DNA from: UBA8752 sp965659115
GTDB lineage: Bacteria > Bacteroidota > Bacteroidia > Flavobacteriales_D > Sanyastnellaceae
Assembly (NCBI GenBank): GCA_965659115.1
Contig: CBFHUP010000047.1
Location: 1 to 21,584, forward strand
DNA: 21,584 nt
Direction of reading: 5' to 3'
The notes under the pieces are model-generated. The model did not search any database. It saw nothing but the letters and a program-made list of their open reading frames with translations, and had not been told where the DNA came from. Shown piece by piece: positions 14,753 through 21,584 of the stretch (positions are counted from its first letter, which is position 1; every line of letters begins with the position of its first letter). The translations under genes and the position numbers were made by a program.

Positions 14753-14760
14753 CGAAAGTA
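14753..14760 (-). promoter_or_regulatory. -7-like element before the choice-of-anchor B gene
   Basis: TACTTTCG on the - strand differs from TAnnTTTG at one base and ends 4 nt before the ATG at 14748. A TTG at 14785-14783 lies 22 nt upstream as a possible -33 box. Confidence 0.5.
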
Positions 14761-14777
14761 AGTGCGAAGGAACCACC

Positions 14778-14808
14778 CCATCCAATCAGAGGGATGGGAT
14801 GAAATCCC
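14778..14808. repeat. Overlapping inverted repeats in the divergent promoter region
   Basis: CCATCC (14778-14783) pairs with GGATGG (14792-14797), and GGGAT (14796-14800) pairs with ATCCC (14804-14808) over a 3-nt loop. The two stems share bases, so only one can form at a time. The first overlaps the putative -33 region of the choice-of-anchor B gene and could be an operator. Chance is not excluded. Confidence 0.3.
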
Positions 14809-14843
14809 TTTCAGATTTTGCGTGCGGAAGCCTCCTCTGGAAC

Positions 14844-14871
14844 TTGAGCGGGCTTTCTTGGCATAGATTCA
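14844..14871 (+). promoter_or_regulatory. Possible promoter of the DoxX-like gene
   Basis: TTG at 14844-14846 and TAGATTCA at 14864-14871 are 17 nt apart, close to the Bacteroidota TTG/TAnnTTTG arrangement. It lies 16 nt before the ATG, leaving room for a short leader with a ribosome binding site. Confidence 0.35.
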
Positions 14872-14875
14872 TGCG

Positions 14876-14882
14876 AAAGGAG
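14876..14882 (+). promoter_or_regulatory. Shine-Dalgarno-like site of the DoxX-like gene
   Basis: AAAGGAG ends 5 nt before the ATG at 14888. It is one of the few clear Shine-Dalgarno sequences in the window and decides for this start rather than the ATG at 14906. Confidence 0.5.
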
Positions 14883-14887
14883 CGAAA

Positions 14888-15295
14888 ATGACCGTGCTTG
14901 CGTTCATGAATTCTAAACTCGCAAACGCCGCATTGACCGGCGCTCAAGTCTTGGCTTCGGTCGCCTTTTTAGGGGCTGGATCGATGAAAATGCTGACCCC
15001 TTATGCTGAATTGGCGGCAGCGCCAAACATGGGTTGGGTCAACGACTTTTCTTCCGGTTCGGTTTTGGCCATTGGTGCCTTCGAATTTCTTTTTGCGTTG
15101 GGTCTCGCGCTTTCCCTGGTTGTTGCTGCAGCGAAAAAATGGACCTCTGTTTTTGCCATTGGGCTGGTGGGCATCATGGCTGGAGCGGCAGTGACACACA
15201 TTGGCCGAGGTGAGCCTTTTGTTCCCAACCTGGTGCTGATTTTGCTCTGCGCAGCGGTGGCCTATGCCCGCAAGGACCGACTCAGATCCGCCTGA
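14888..15295 (+). CDS. DoxX-like small integral membrane protein
   Basis: The 135-residue protein has four hydrophobic helices, at about 12-32, 52-76, 82-103 and 112-127. The pattern VLASVAFLGAGSMKMLTPYAEL in the first helix region is characteristic of DoxX-like/DoxD-type proteins (the G-x-x-K-M/L motif after helix 1). The family is a set of small inner-membrane proteins, some linked to redox or quinone metabolism, but no function can be assigned here. It stands apart from its neighbours as a non-exported protein and probably forms its own transcription unit with a promoter and ribosome binding site upstream and a candidate terminator downstream. Confidence 0.8.
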   Translation: MTVLAFMNSKLANAALTGAQVLASVAFLGAGSMKMLTPYAELAAAPNMGWVNDFSSGSVLAIGAFEFLFALGLALSLVVAAAKKWTSVFAIGLVGIMAGAAVTHIGRGEPFVPNLVLILLCAAVAYARKDRLRSA

Positions 15296-15306
15296 TTCAG
15301 GGCAGT

Positions 15307-15341
15307 CGCCCGAGACTGATTGAGATGTTGAGGGCGTTTTT
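15307..15341 (+). terminator. Possible terminator after the DoxX-like gene
   Basis: CGCCC (15307-15311) can pair with GGGCG (15332-15336), which is followed at once by TTTTT. The stem is short and the loop about 20 nt, so confidence is limited. A smaller GGGC-AGTC-GCCC hairpin overlaps its left arm. Confidence 0.35.
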
Positions 15342-15345
15342 ATGG

Positions 15346-15358
15346 GGTCGAGTCGACC
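15346..15358. repeat. 13-nt near-perfect palindrome
   Basis: GGTCGAGTCGACC has 6-bp arms around one central base. It lies about 100 nt before the preferred start of the peptidase gene and could be a binding site for a regulator. Confidence 0.25.
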
Positions 15359-15446
15359 GCCCGTGATGCGATCTGAGGGAGTGGGGAGAGCAGGTCATAG
15401 GAGTGACATGTATCTTGTGTGGCCTGACACATTCCCCTCACTATTC

Positions 15447-16553
15447 ATGTTTCCCTCCCACGTTTCGATTGCCGCAGGCTTGCTTTTTCTGGGTGCTTCT
15501 TCGCTTGCGCAAGGTCCTCAGAAAGAAATTGACTTGGCGGCCACAGAGGTCATCAGCCAAGGACGTACCGGCACATGCTGGAGCTTCTGTACCACCAGTT
15601 TTTTGGAGTCAGAGGCGCATCGTCTGACAGGGAGCCTTCACGACTTTAGTGAGATGGCCAATGTGCGGGTGATCTACCCTGAGAAGGTGGAGCGCTATGT
15701 CAGATATCAAGGCCATCATCAGTTTGGCCCCGGGGGCCTTTCCCATGATGTGACGCGCGCCGCAGCCGTTTATGGGGTTGTTCCTCAGGAAGTATACCCG
15801 GGCGGTGCGGGTCCCGACGGGCACGACCACAAGGCTCTGGACCGGAAGTTGAAATCGATGGCACAGAAGCTGGTCAAGGCTTCAGGAGAGATTGAGCCCA
15901 CGGGCTTTGCCGCAGTGGAAGCCACGTTGGACGAAGGCTTGGGTCCATTGCCAGATTCCTTCGATTATCGGGGAGTTTCATACACGCCCGCCAGTTTCCG
16001 AGATGCCATGGGGATTGACCCCGACGCTTATGTCGCACTGTCGTCATTTACCCACCATCCGTTTGGAGCGGCATTCATCTTGGAGGTGCCCGACAACCAT
16101 GCGCAGGGTGCTTTTTGGAATGTGCCGTTGGACGATTTGGAAGCGGTGGTGCACCATGCCTTGGAAAATGGGTTTACCGTCGCTTGGGATGCCGATGTGA
16201 GCAATGAAGGCTTCTCCTTTCTGGACGGTTGGGCGGTCATGCCAGCTGCTGCAGCGACCAAAGACGATTGGGGCACTTTGGATGCCATGCCGGATGAACC
16301 GAATGTGGACCAGGCCATGAGACAGGCGGCATTTGATTCCCAAGAAAACACCGACGATCACCTGATGCACATTGTGGGCCGCGCGAGGGATGCGCAGGGC
16401 CGTCCTTATTTCATCATCAAAAACTCATGGGGACAAGACAACGGTTTTGGGGGAGAGCAATTTGTCTCCATGTCTTATTTTCGGCACCACACCATGGGTA
16501 TTCTGCTTCATGGTGATGCTGTCCCAGCTGCCCTGCAGCACTGGTTGCCCTGA
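15447..16553 (+). CDS. Exported papain-fold cysteine peptidase, C1B (bleomycin hydrolase/PepC-like)
   Basis: From the ATG at 15447 the protein has 368 residues. A signal peptide (MFPSHVSIAAGLLFLGASSLAQ) precedes the enzyme. Active-site motifs of the C1B branch are all present: the oxyanion Gln in ISQGRTGTCWSFC (Gln38, Cys44), the His in LMHIVGRARD (His308) and the Asn in IIKNSWG (Asn326). Bleomycin hydrolases and PepC are usually cytoplasmic aminopeptidases of about 450 residues, so this is a shorter, exported form like those seen in other Bacteroidota. A longer start at 15408 (MYLVWPDTF..., with AGGAG 4 nt before it) is a real alternative and would lengthen the signal peptide; the frame start at 15342 is not signal-like. 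Confidence 0.85.
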   Translation: MFPSHVSIAAGLLFLGASSLAQGPQKEIDLAATEVISQGRTGTCWSFCTTSFLESEAHRLTGSLHDFSEMANVRVIYPEKVERYVRYQGHHQFGPGGLSHDVTRAAAVYGVVPQEVYPGGAGPDGHDHKALDRKLKSMAQKLVKASGEIEPTGFAAVEATLDEGLGPLPDSFDYRGVSYTPASFRDAMGIDPDAYVALSSFTHHPFGAAFILEVPDNHAQGAFWNVPLDDLEAVVHHALENGFTVAWDADVSNEGFSFLDGWAVMPAAAATKDDWGTLDAMPDEPNVDQAMRQAAFDSQENTDDHLMHIVGRARDAQGRPYFIIKNSWGQDNGFGGEQFVSMSYFRHHTMGILLHGDAVPAALQHWLP

Positions 16554-16682
16554 ACAGAATGTTTGGAGTGTATCCATTTTGAATCAAGAGGCCTTTTTTG
16601 TTGTCCAATTCTAAATCCGAATGGTGCCATTGAACTCCGGTTTGATGTCCCATTTACCCGCTGAGCGTTCTGCACCTTTTCC

Positions 16683-18239
16683 ATGAAATCGATTCTTTCT
16701 CTTCTCGTTGTTGTGTCCATGGCATTGGCCGGTTTTGGACAAATCGATGGCGACAATATTTTCTCAGTTGATCAGGTCATTTCCGTTGACCTGGCCTTTT
16801 CGCAAGATCAGTACTGGCAGGAGCTGGTGGCCAATTATGAGGCAGGCGAGAACGTCTACATTCCCGCCAATCTCACCTTGACAGACATCACGGGAACGTA
16901 TGCGTTGGACAGTGTCGGTGTGCGGCTCAAAGGCAATTCCAGCTACATGCACCCGGGCGACAAAAAGTCGTTCAAGATCGACTTTAACAAGTTCGTTTCA
17001 GGCTTGGATTATGACGGCCTGAAGAAGCTCAACTTTAGCAATGGCTTTAAGGACCCTTCCTGCATCAGGGAGAAGCTGTTTTTCGATGTGTGCAGGGAGG
17101 CCGGTGTGGCCGCTCCCCGAGCCAGTTATGCCGAAGTGACTTTCAACGGTGAGCCCTGGGGTTTCTACACTGTGATCGAACAGATTGACGATCAGTTTTT
17201 GGATTGGAACATTGAAGAGGACGACGGCAACCTGTTCAAAGCGGGGGACAATTTTGGAGGTGGTCCTCCGGGCACAGGAGCAACCGACAATGCGGCTGAT
17301 CTGGCGTTTTACGGCGATGAGCAAGCGGCATATGAAGACCGTTATGAGCTCAAAACCAACGAGGACGAGAACGACTGGAGCGATTTGCTCAGCCTCATCG
17401 ACTTCTTGAACAACACCACTTTGGAGGAGTTCGCGGCAGGCATAGACCTGCGCGTTGAAGTGGATGCTTATTTGCGGTCAGCGGCACTCAACATGCTGTT
17501 CAGCAACTTGGACAGCTACACGGGCTCTGCTCGGAATTTCTACATCTACCACAACCAAGACACGGGACTTTGGGAATGGATCAAGTGGGATGGCAATGAG
17601 TCTTTTGGCCGGTATACCAACGGCGCCGGAAACATGGAAACCTTGGATGTGGATTACAGCGATTCGCCCCGTCCGCTGCTCGAGCGCATGTTGGCCCATC
17701 CGGACCTGTATGAGCGTTACCTGTTGCAGGTGTGCGACCTGACAGGTGCATTTTTCAATGAGGATTACATGGTGGAACAGATTGATGCGGCTGTGGAACT
17801 GGTGGCACCTTATGTCTATGCCGATGACAACAAAATGTACTCCAATGCGGATTTTGACACCAACATCGAGGCAGACCTCGGTGGCGGCGGTGGAATGGGA
17901 GGAGGGGCTACTTTGGGGCTGAAGCCCTTTGTGACCAACCGATCGGCGTCCGTCGCGGGGCAGATTGACTGCGGTCAATTTGTAGGATTGGAAGAGCAAA
18001 CCCGGGATTGGTGGCTGTATCCCAATCCTGTGTCCTCGAGCCTGACCGTCAGCTGGGGCCATGCTTCAGATGTCACGCTGGTCTTCCGCAATGTGCTGGG
18101 GCAAGCAGTGAAGACGGTGATGGTCCAACAGACCGATCATGTGGCGATCGAGGTTCAAGAATGGACGCCGGGAACCTATGTTGTTGAAGCCGTCCAAGAC
18201 GGCGTGGTCATGAACCGCCGTAGGGTCGTGGTCCAATAA
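16683..18239 (+). CDS. Secreted CotH-like kinase-fold protein with T9SS type A tail
   Basis: The 518-residue protein starts with a signal peptide (MKSILSLLVVVSMALAGFG). CotH features run from about residue 60 to 420. They are VGVRLKGNSSYM at 78-89, KKSFKIDFNKF at 94-104, LKKLNFSNGFKDPSCIREKL at 113-132, a GEPWGFYTVIEQID block at 156-169, WEWIKWDGNESFGRY at 297-311 (Asp303 as likely metal ligand) and LKPFVTNRSASVAGQ at 413-427. CotH of Bacillus spores is a protein kinase of the coat, and bacterial secreted relatives are widespread with unknown substrates. A Gly-rich stretch (about 399-408) precedes LKPF. Residues 443-518 form a type A sorting domain starting WWLYPNPVSSSLTV. ACCTTTTCC directly precedes the ATG and looks like a degenerate -7 element 2 nt away. 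Confidence 0.88.
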   Translation: MKSILSLLVVVSMALAGFGQIDGDNIFSVDQVISVDLAFSQDQYWQELVANYEAGENVYIPANLTLTDITGTYALDSVGVRLKGNSSYMHPGDKKSFKIDFNKFVSGLDYDGLKKLNFSNGFKDPSCIREKLFFDVCREAGVAAPRASYAEVTFNGEPWGFYTVIEQIDDQFLDWNIEEDDGNLFKAGDNFGGGPPGTGATDNAADLAFYGDEQAAYEDRYELKTNEDENDWSDLLSLIDFLNNTTLEEFAAGIDLRVEVDAYLRSAALNMLFSNLDSYTGSARNFYIYHNQDTGLWEWIKWDGNESFGRYTNGAGNMETLDVDYSDSPRPLLERMLAHPDLYERYLLQVCDLTGAFFNEDYMVEQIDAAVELVAPYVYADDNKMYSNADFDTNIEADLGGGGGMGGGATLGLKPFVTNRSASVAGQIDCGQFVGLEEQTRDWWLYPNPVSSSLTVSWGHASDVTLVFRNVLGQAVKTVMVQQTDHVAIEVQEWTPGTYVVEAVQDGVVMNRRRVVVQ

Positions 18240-18273
18240 CCTGGCCTTCATTTTTCCGGTACGGTGCTGCTCG

Positions 18274-18281
18274 GTACTTTG
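18274..18281 (+). promoter_or_regulatory. -7-like element before the BNR/VPS10-type gene
   Basis: GTACTTTG, containing TACTTTG with one base less than the TAnnTTTG spacing, ends 5 nt before the ATG at 18287. Confidence 0.35.
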
Positions 18282-18286
18282 AGCCC

Positions 18287-21200
18287 ATGATCACACGGTT
18301 TTTCCAGGCGTCGGTTCCGGCGGCGTTTTGTCTGCTTTTGGGGCTGCTTTCTTTGATGTCGTGGCCTTCTTCCCTGCAGGCTCAGACGGCCGAAGCAGGC
18401 ATTGAGGCGCTCGAGGAGGCCTTGCAGTTTCGCTGTGTCGGGCCGTTTCGCGGTGGCCGTTCAGCAGCTGTAACCGGGGTGCCCGGCGACCCCATGACGT
18501 TTTACATGGGAGCTACGGGTGGTGGTGTTTGGAAAACGGCCAACGGAGGAACCACATGGGAGAACATCAGCGATGGCCATTTTGGAGGTTCCATTGGTGC
18601 TGTGGCCGTCAGTGAATCGCACCCCAGCGTGCTGTATGTGGGTGGGGGCGAGGTAACCGTGAGGGGCAATGTGTCACCGGGTTCGGGGGCATACAAGAGC
18701 ATCGATGGCGGCCGCAGTTGGATTGACATCGGTCTGAAGAACAGCCGGCATATCCCGCGCATGCGGATTCACCCTGACAATCCCGATATCGTCTATGCTG
18801 CTGTGCTCGGCGACCTCTTCAAAGACAGCGATGAGCGCGGCGTTTACAAATCCACGAATGGCGGGGCCAGTTGGGAGCGGGTGCTTTTTGCCAACGCCCG
18901 TTCGGGTGCGGTAGACCTCGCCTTCGATCCGGTCAATCCTGAAGTGCTGTATGCGAGCACATGGAATGTCCGCCGAACTCCTTATGATTTTTCTTCAGGA
19001 GGAGAGGGCTCTGCACTCTGGAAATCAGAGGACAGTGGTGAGACTTGGACTTCCCTGATGAAACAGGAGGGCATGCCGGAAGGTCCGTTTGGGATCATCG
19101 GTGTGGCGGTGTCTCCGGTCAATCCCGACCGCGTCTGGGCCATCATGGAAAACGACAACGGTGGCGTCTACCGCTCGGATGATGCGGGGGAAACGTGGAA
19201 GCTCATGAACTCCGACCGCAGCTTGCGTCAGCGCGCGTGGTATTACACCCGGATCTACGCCGACACCGAGGACGCCAACAAGGTGTATGTGATGAATGTG
19301 GCCTACCACGTCTCCAACGATGGGGGCGTTTCGTTTGAATCGGGCTATGCGCCGCACGGTGACCATCACGATTTGTGGGTGGCTCCGGATGACGCCAACC
19401 GGCTCATCATCGCCGACGACGGAGGCGCGCAGGTCAGCTATGACGGAGGGGCCAGTTGGTCAACCTACATGAACCAGCCAACGGCCCAATTCTACAGGGT
19501 GACCACGGACGACCACTTTCCCTACCGTATCTACGGAGCGCAGCAGGACAATTCGGCCATCCGCATTGACTCTCGCTCAAGCCGAGGCTTCATCACCGAG
19601 GACCATTGGGAGTCCACCGCAGGCGGCGAGAGTGCGCACCTGGCGCCAGACCCCACCGACAACGACATCGTGTATGGGGGCAGCTACGGCGGATTCCTGA
19701 CGCGGTACAACCACGACACGGAGATGAACCGCGCCATTAACGTTTGGCCCGACAACCCCATGGGATATGGCGCCGAGGGGATGAAATACCGTTTTCAGTG
19801 GAATTTCCCGGTCTTTTTCTCTCCCCACGACCCCCAGAAAATCTACACCTGCTCTCAATTCTTGCACGCTTCGAGCAACGGAGGAGAGAGCTGGGACATC
19901 ATCTCGCCCGACCTGACCAAGAGCGAGCAGGAAAAACTGGTCTCTTCTGGGGGCCCCATCACCAAGGACAACACTGGCGTTGAATACTACGCCACCATTT
20001 TTGCTGCGGTTGAATCGCCGCTGGAGGAGGGGCTTTTGTGGTGTGGTTCGGATGACGGCTTGTTGCACGTGTCGCGCAATGGCGGAGGGGATTGGACCCC
20101 TGTCACGCCCAAAGGCTTGCCCGAGGCCACCATGATCAACAGCATAGAGGTGGACCCTCACCGGCCAGGCGGTCTGTATGTAGCGGGAACGCGATATAAA
20201 CTGGGCGATTATGCGCCTTACTTGTACCATACCCAAGACTACGGGCAGACCTGGCGCAAGATCGTCAAGGGCATCGATGGCGGGCATTTCACCCGCGTCA
20301 TACGCGCGGACCGTGAGGTGCCCGGGCTGCTCTATGCCGGCACGGAATTCGGCCTCTACATCAGCACCGACGACGGAGCGACGTGGACGCCGTTCCAGCA
20401 GAATTTGCCGCTGGTGCCGATCACGGACCTGGCCTTGAAGGACAACGACCTGATTGTGGCCACACAAGGGCGGAGTTTCTGGTTGCTCGACGACCTCGAT
20501 GTCCTGTGGCAATCATTGGGCGCACCAATGGCGGACGGAGCCCTGCGTCTTTTCGAGCCCCATCCGACGGTGGGCTTCGGTGGAGGTAAAGGGGCCGTTG
20601 CGGTGAACCGCGGCACCAACCATCCTGCCGGGGTCAGGGTGCATTTTCAAGTTCCAGAGGGAGCCGAACAAGGGGCAATGACTTTCACAGATGCCAGCGG
20701 GCAGGTGATCCGTTCCTTTTCTACAGATGCTGGAGAACCGGAGGATCGATTTGCGCTGAAGGCAGGATTGCAGCACTTCGATTGGGACCTGCGCTACCCC
20801 AAAGCCGATGAATTTGAGGGGCTGCTCATGTGGTGGGGGAGTCTCTCCGGTCCAACCGGCCCTCCAGGCAGGTACACTGTGGAGTTGGCCGTAGATGGCG
20901 ACACAGTGAAATCAGACTTTGAAATCCTTCCCGACCCCAGGGCAGAGGGCAATGCTGCTGACCTGCAGGCCCGGTTTGAGTTTCTCAAGTCGGTCCGCGA
21001 CAAGGTCGATGAGACCCACGATGCGATCCGCCACATGCGGGCGGCGCGTGGGCAGATTGAGGCCTTGACAGGCCGTTTGGACCAAGACGAACATGCCGCA
21101 GTCCTTGGATTGCGCCACCAGCTGGATTCGACCATGTCGGCGATTGAAGAGGTGTTGTATCAGACCAAGCTCAAGAGCAACCAAGACATGCTCAATTTCC

Positions 21201-21418
21201 CGATCAAGCTCAACAACAAGTTGGCCCACGTGGGGTCTTTGGCCAGCATGGGGCTCTTCAGGCCAACGGCCCAGATGTATGGTGTGCGCGATGCTGTGAC
21301 GGCTGAGATTAATGTGGAGTTGAACCGCTGGTATGCCCTGCGAGACGCAGACCTCCCGGCGCTCAATGCGGCCATCCGCGACCACGATATCGACTTGATC
21401 GCCGTTCCTGAGGATTGA
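18287..21418 (+). CDS. Secreted BNR/VPS10-type beta-propeller protein
   Basis: The 1043-residue protein has a signal peptide (cleavage near residue 32, LQAQ). Residues about 45-740 carry many BNR (Asp-box) and sortilin-like propeller repeats: GGGVWKTANGGTTW at 78-91, SIDGGRSW at 138-145, STNGGASW at 189-196, SEDSGETW at 247-254, SDDAGETW at 297-304, SYDGGASW at 384-391, SSNGGESW at 529-536 and STDDGATW at 693-700. The start VGPFRGGRSAAVTGVPGDP is strongly conserved in this family, which is often annotated as glycosyl hydrolase or xyloglucanase-like. No catalytic residues can be assigned, so the enzyme name is not supported. Residues about 750-885 are an Ig-like region (FDWDLRYP, GPTGPPGRYTV) and about 886-1030 is helical with coiled-coil-like heptads. 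There is no YPNP or CHU_C tail. Confidence 0.85.
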   Translation: MITRFFQASVPAAFCLLLGLLSLMSWPSSLQAQTAEAGIEALEEALQFRCVGPFRGGRSAAVTGVPGDPMTFYMGATGGGVWKTANGGTTWENISDGHFGGSIGAVAVSESHPSVLYVGGGEVTVRGNVSPGSGAYKSIDGGRSWIDIGLKNSRHIPRMRIHPDNPDIVYAAVLGDLFKDSDERGVYKSTNGGASWERVLFANARSGAVDLAFDPVNPEVLYASTWNVRRTPYDFSSGGEGSALWKSEDSGETWTSLMKQEGMPEGPFGIIGVAVSPVNPDRVWAIMENDNGGVYRSDDAGETWKLMNSDRSLRQRAWYYTRIYADTEDANKVYVMNVAYHVSNDGGVSFESGYAPHGDHHDLWVAPDDANRLIIADDGGAQVSYDGGASWSTYMNQPTAQFYRVTTDDHFPYRIYGAQQDNSAIRIDSRSSRGFITEDHWESTAGGESAHLAPDPTDNDIVYGGSYGGFLTRYNHDTEMNRAINVWPDNPMGYGAEGMKYRFQWNFPVFFSPHDPQKIYTCSQFLHASSNGGESWDIISPDLTKSEQEKLVSSGGPITKDNTGVEYYATIFAAVESPLEEGLLWCGSDDGLLHVSRNGGGDWTPVTPKGLPEATMINSIEVDPHRPGGLYVAGTRYKLGDYAPYLYHTQDYGQTWRKIVKGIDGGHFTRVIRADREVPGLLYAGTEFGLYISTDDGATWTPFQQNLPLVPITDLALKDNDLIVATQGRSFWLLDDLDVLWQSLGAPMADGALRLFEPHPTVGFGGGKGAVAVNRGTNHPAGVRVHFQVPEGAEQGAMTFTDASGQVIRSFSTDAGEPEDRFALKAGLQHFDWDLRYPKADEFEGLLMWWGSLSGPTGPPGRYTVELAVDGDTVKSDFEILPDPRAEGNAADLQARFEFLKSVRDKVDETHDAIRHMRAARGQIEALTGRLDQDEHAAVLGLRHQLDSTMSAIEEVLYQTKLKSNQDMLNFPIKLNNKLAHVGSLASMGLFRPTAQMYGVRDAVTAEINVELNRWYALRDADLPALNAAIRDHDIDLIAVPED

Positions 21419-21584
21419 TCAGCGGAACACCGTCAATGTGCCTTGTTTGACTTTGGGGAAGCCCAATTGGTCTCGGTAGGTCACCTTCCAATGGTAGGTG
21501 CCGTCGGGGACAAAGTGCGATCCGTCGGCCACTTGCCCGAGCCAAGGTTCGCCAGCATCGGCGGTGGACCAAACCAGTGCTCCC
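21419..21584 (-). CDS. C-terminal end of a T9SS type B (CHU_C-like) protein, 5' truncated
   Basis: The last 54 codons of a - strand gene are in the window. They read GALVWSTADAGEPWLG, then VPDGTYHWKVTYRD and a final GTLTVFR before TGA. This fits the gliding-motility-associated C-terminal (CHU_C, T9SS type B) domain, which ends with a VPDGxYxW...G...TL-V pattern. The gene begins beyond the window's right edge. Its TGA directly abuts the TGA of the BNR gene, so the two stops form the sequence TGATCA with no bases between the two coding regions. Confidence 0.7.
   Translation of the reverse strand, partial: GALVWSTADAGEPWLGQVADGSHFVPDGTYHWKVTYRDQLGFPKVKQGTLTVFR

Noticed and set aside
18287..21418. 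Annotation as a sialidase or xyloglucanase
   Set aside because: BNR/Asp-box repeats alone do not show activity, and I could not place catalytic acidic residues of either enzyme class.
1..21584. A CRISPR array, tRNA, rRNA, insertion sequence or defence island
   Set aside because: I saw no regularly spaced direct repeats, no tRNA-like cloverleaf sequence, no transposase or terminal inverted repeats, and no gene of a known defence family.

Overview
The window looks like chromosomal DNA of a Bacteroidota bacterium, most likely a marine-type Flavobacteriales relative with fairly high G+C. The evidence is several exported proteins ending in type IX secretion (T9SS) sorting domains of both the 'YPNP' type A and the CHU_C-like type B kind, FISUMP-domain proteins, a CotH-like protein, an LVIVD/choice-of-anchor-B protein, and TAnnTTTG-like -7 promoter elements with little use of Shine-Dalgarno sites. 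No tRNA, rRNA, CRISPR array, phage or insertion-sequence gene was seen.

Layout. (1) Positions 1-2110, + strand: the 3' end of a FISUMP gene, a YdjM-like membrane hydrolase gene, and a decayed C-terminal half of a SAM methyltransferase gene with two in-frame TAG codons. (2) Positions 2129-9029, - strand: an outer-membrane barrel-like protein translationally coupled to a small lipoprotein, a small T9SS protein, a 1316-residue exported dikinase-like protein with CARDB-like and SprB-like modules, and an exported histidine phosphatase. (3) Positions 9125-12495, + strand: an intact SAM methyltransferase related to the relic, a four-helix membrane protein, a small beta-barrel-like protein and a complete FISUMP protein. 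(4) Positions 12556-14748, - strand: a choice-of-anchor-B/LVIVD protein. (5) Positions 14888-21418, + strand: a DoxX-like membrane protein, an exported papain-fold (C1B, bleomycin-hydrolase-like) peptidase, a CotH-like kinase-fold protein with a T9SS tail, and a 1043-residue BNR/VPS10-type propeller protein. (6) Positions 21419-21584, - strand: the last 54 codons of a protein with a CHU_C-type tail.

Most genes encode envelope or secreted proteins, and there is no clear single pathway. The recurring theme is T9SS cargo, including two kinase-like folds and one phosphatase outside the cytoplasm. The most notable items are the exported dikinase, whose phosphohistidine-like segment lies before its ATP-binding domain as in glucan water dikinases; the methyltransferase relic; and a recurrent promoter-like octamer only 4-6 nt before many start codons, which would give leaderless or nearly leaderless mRNAs.
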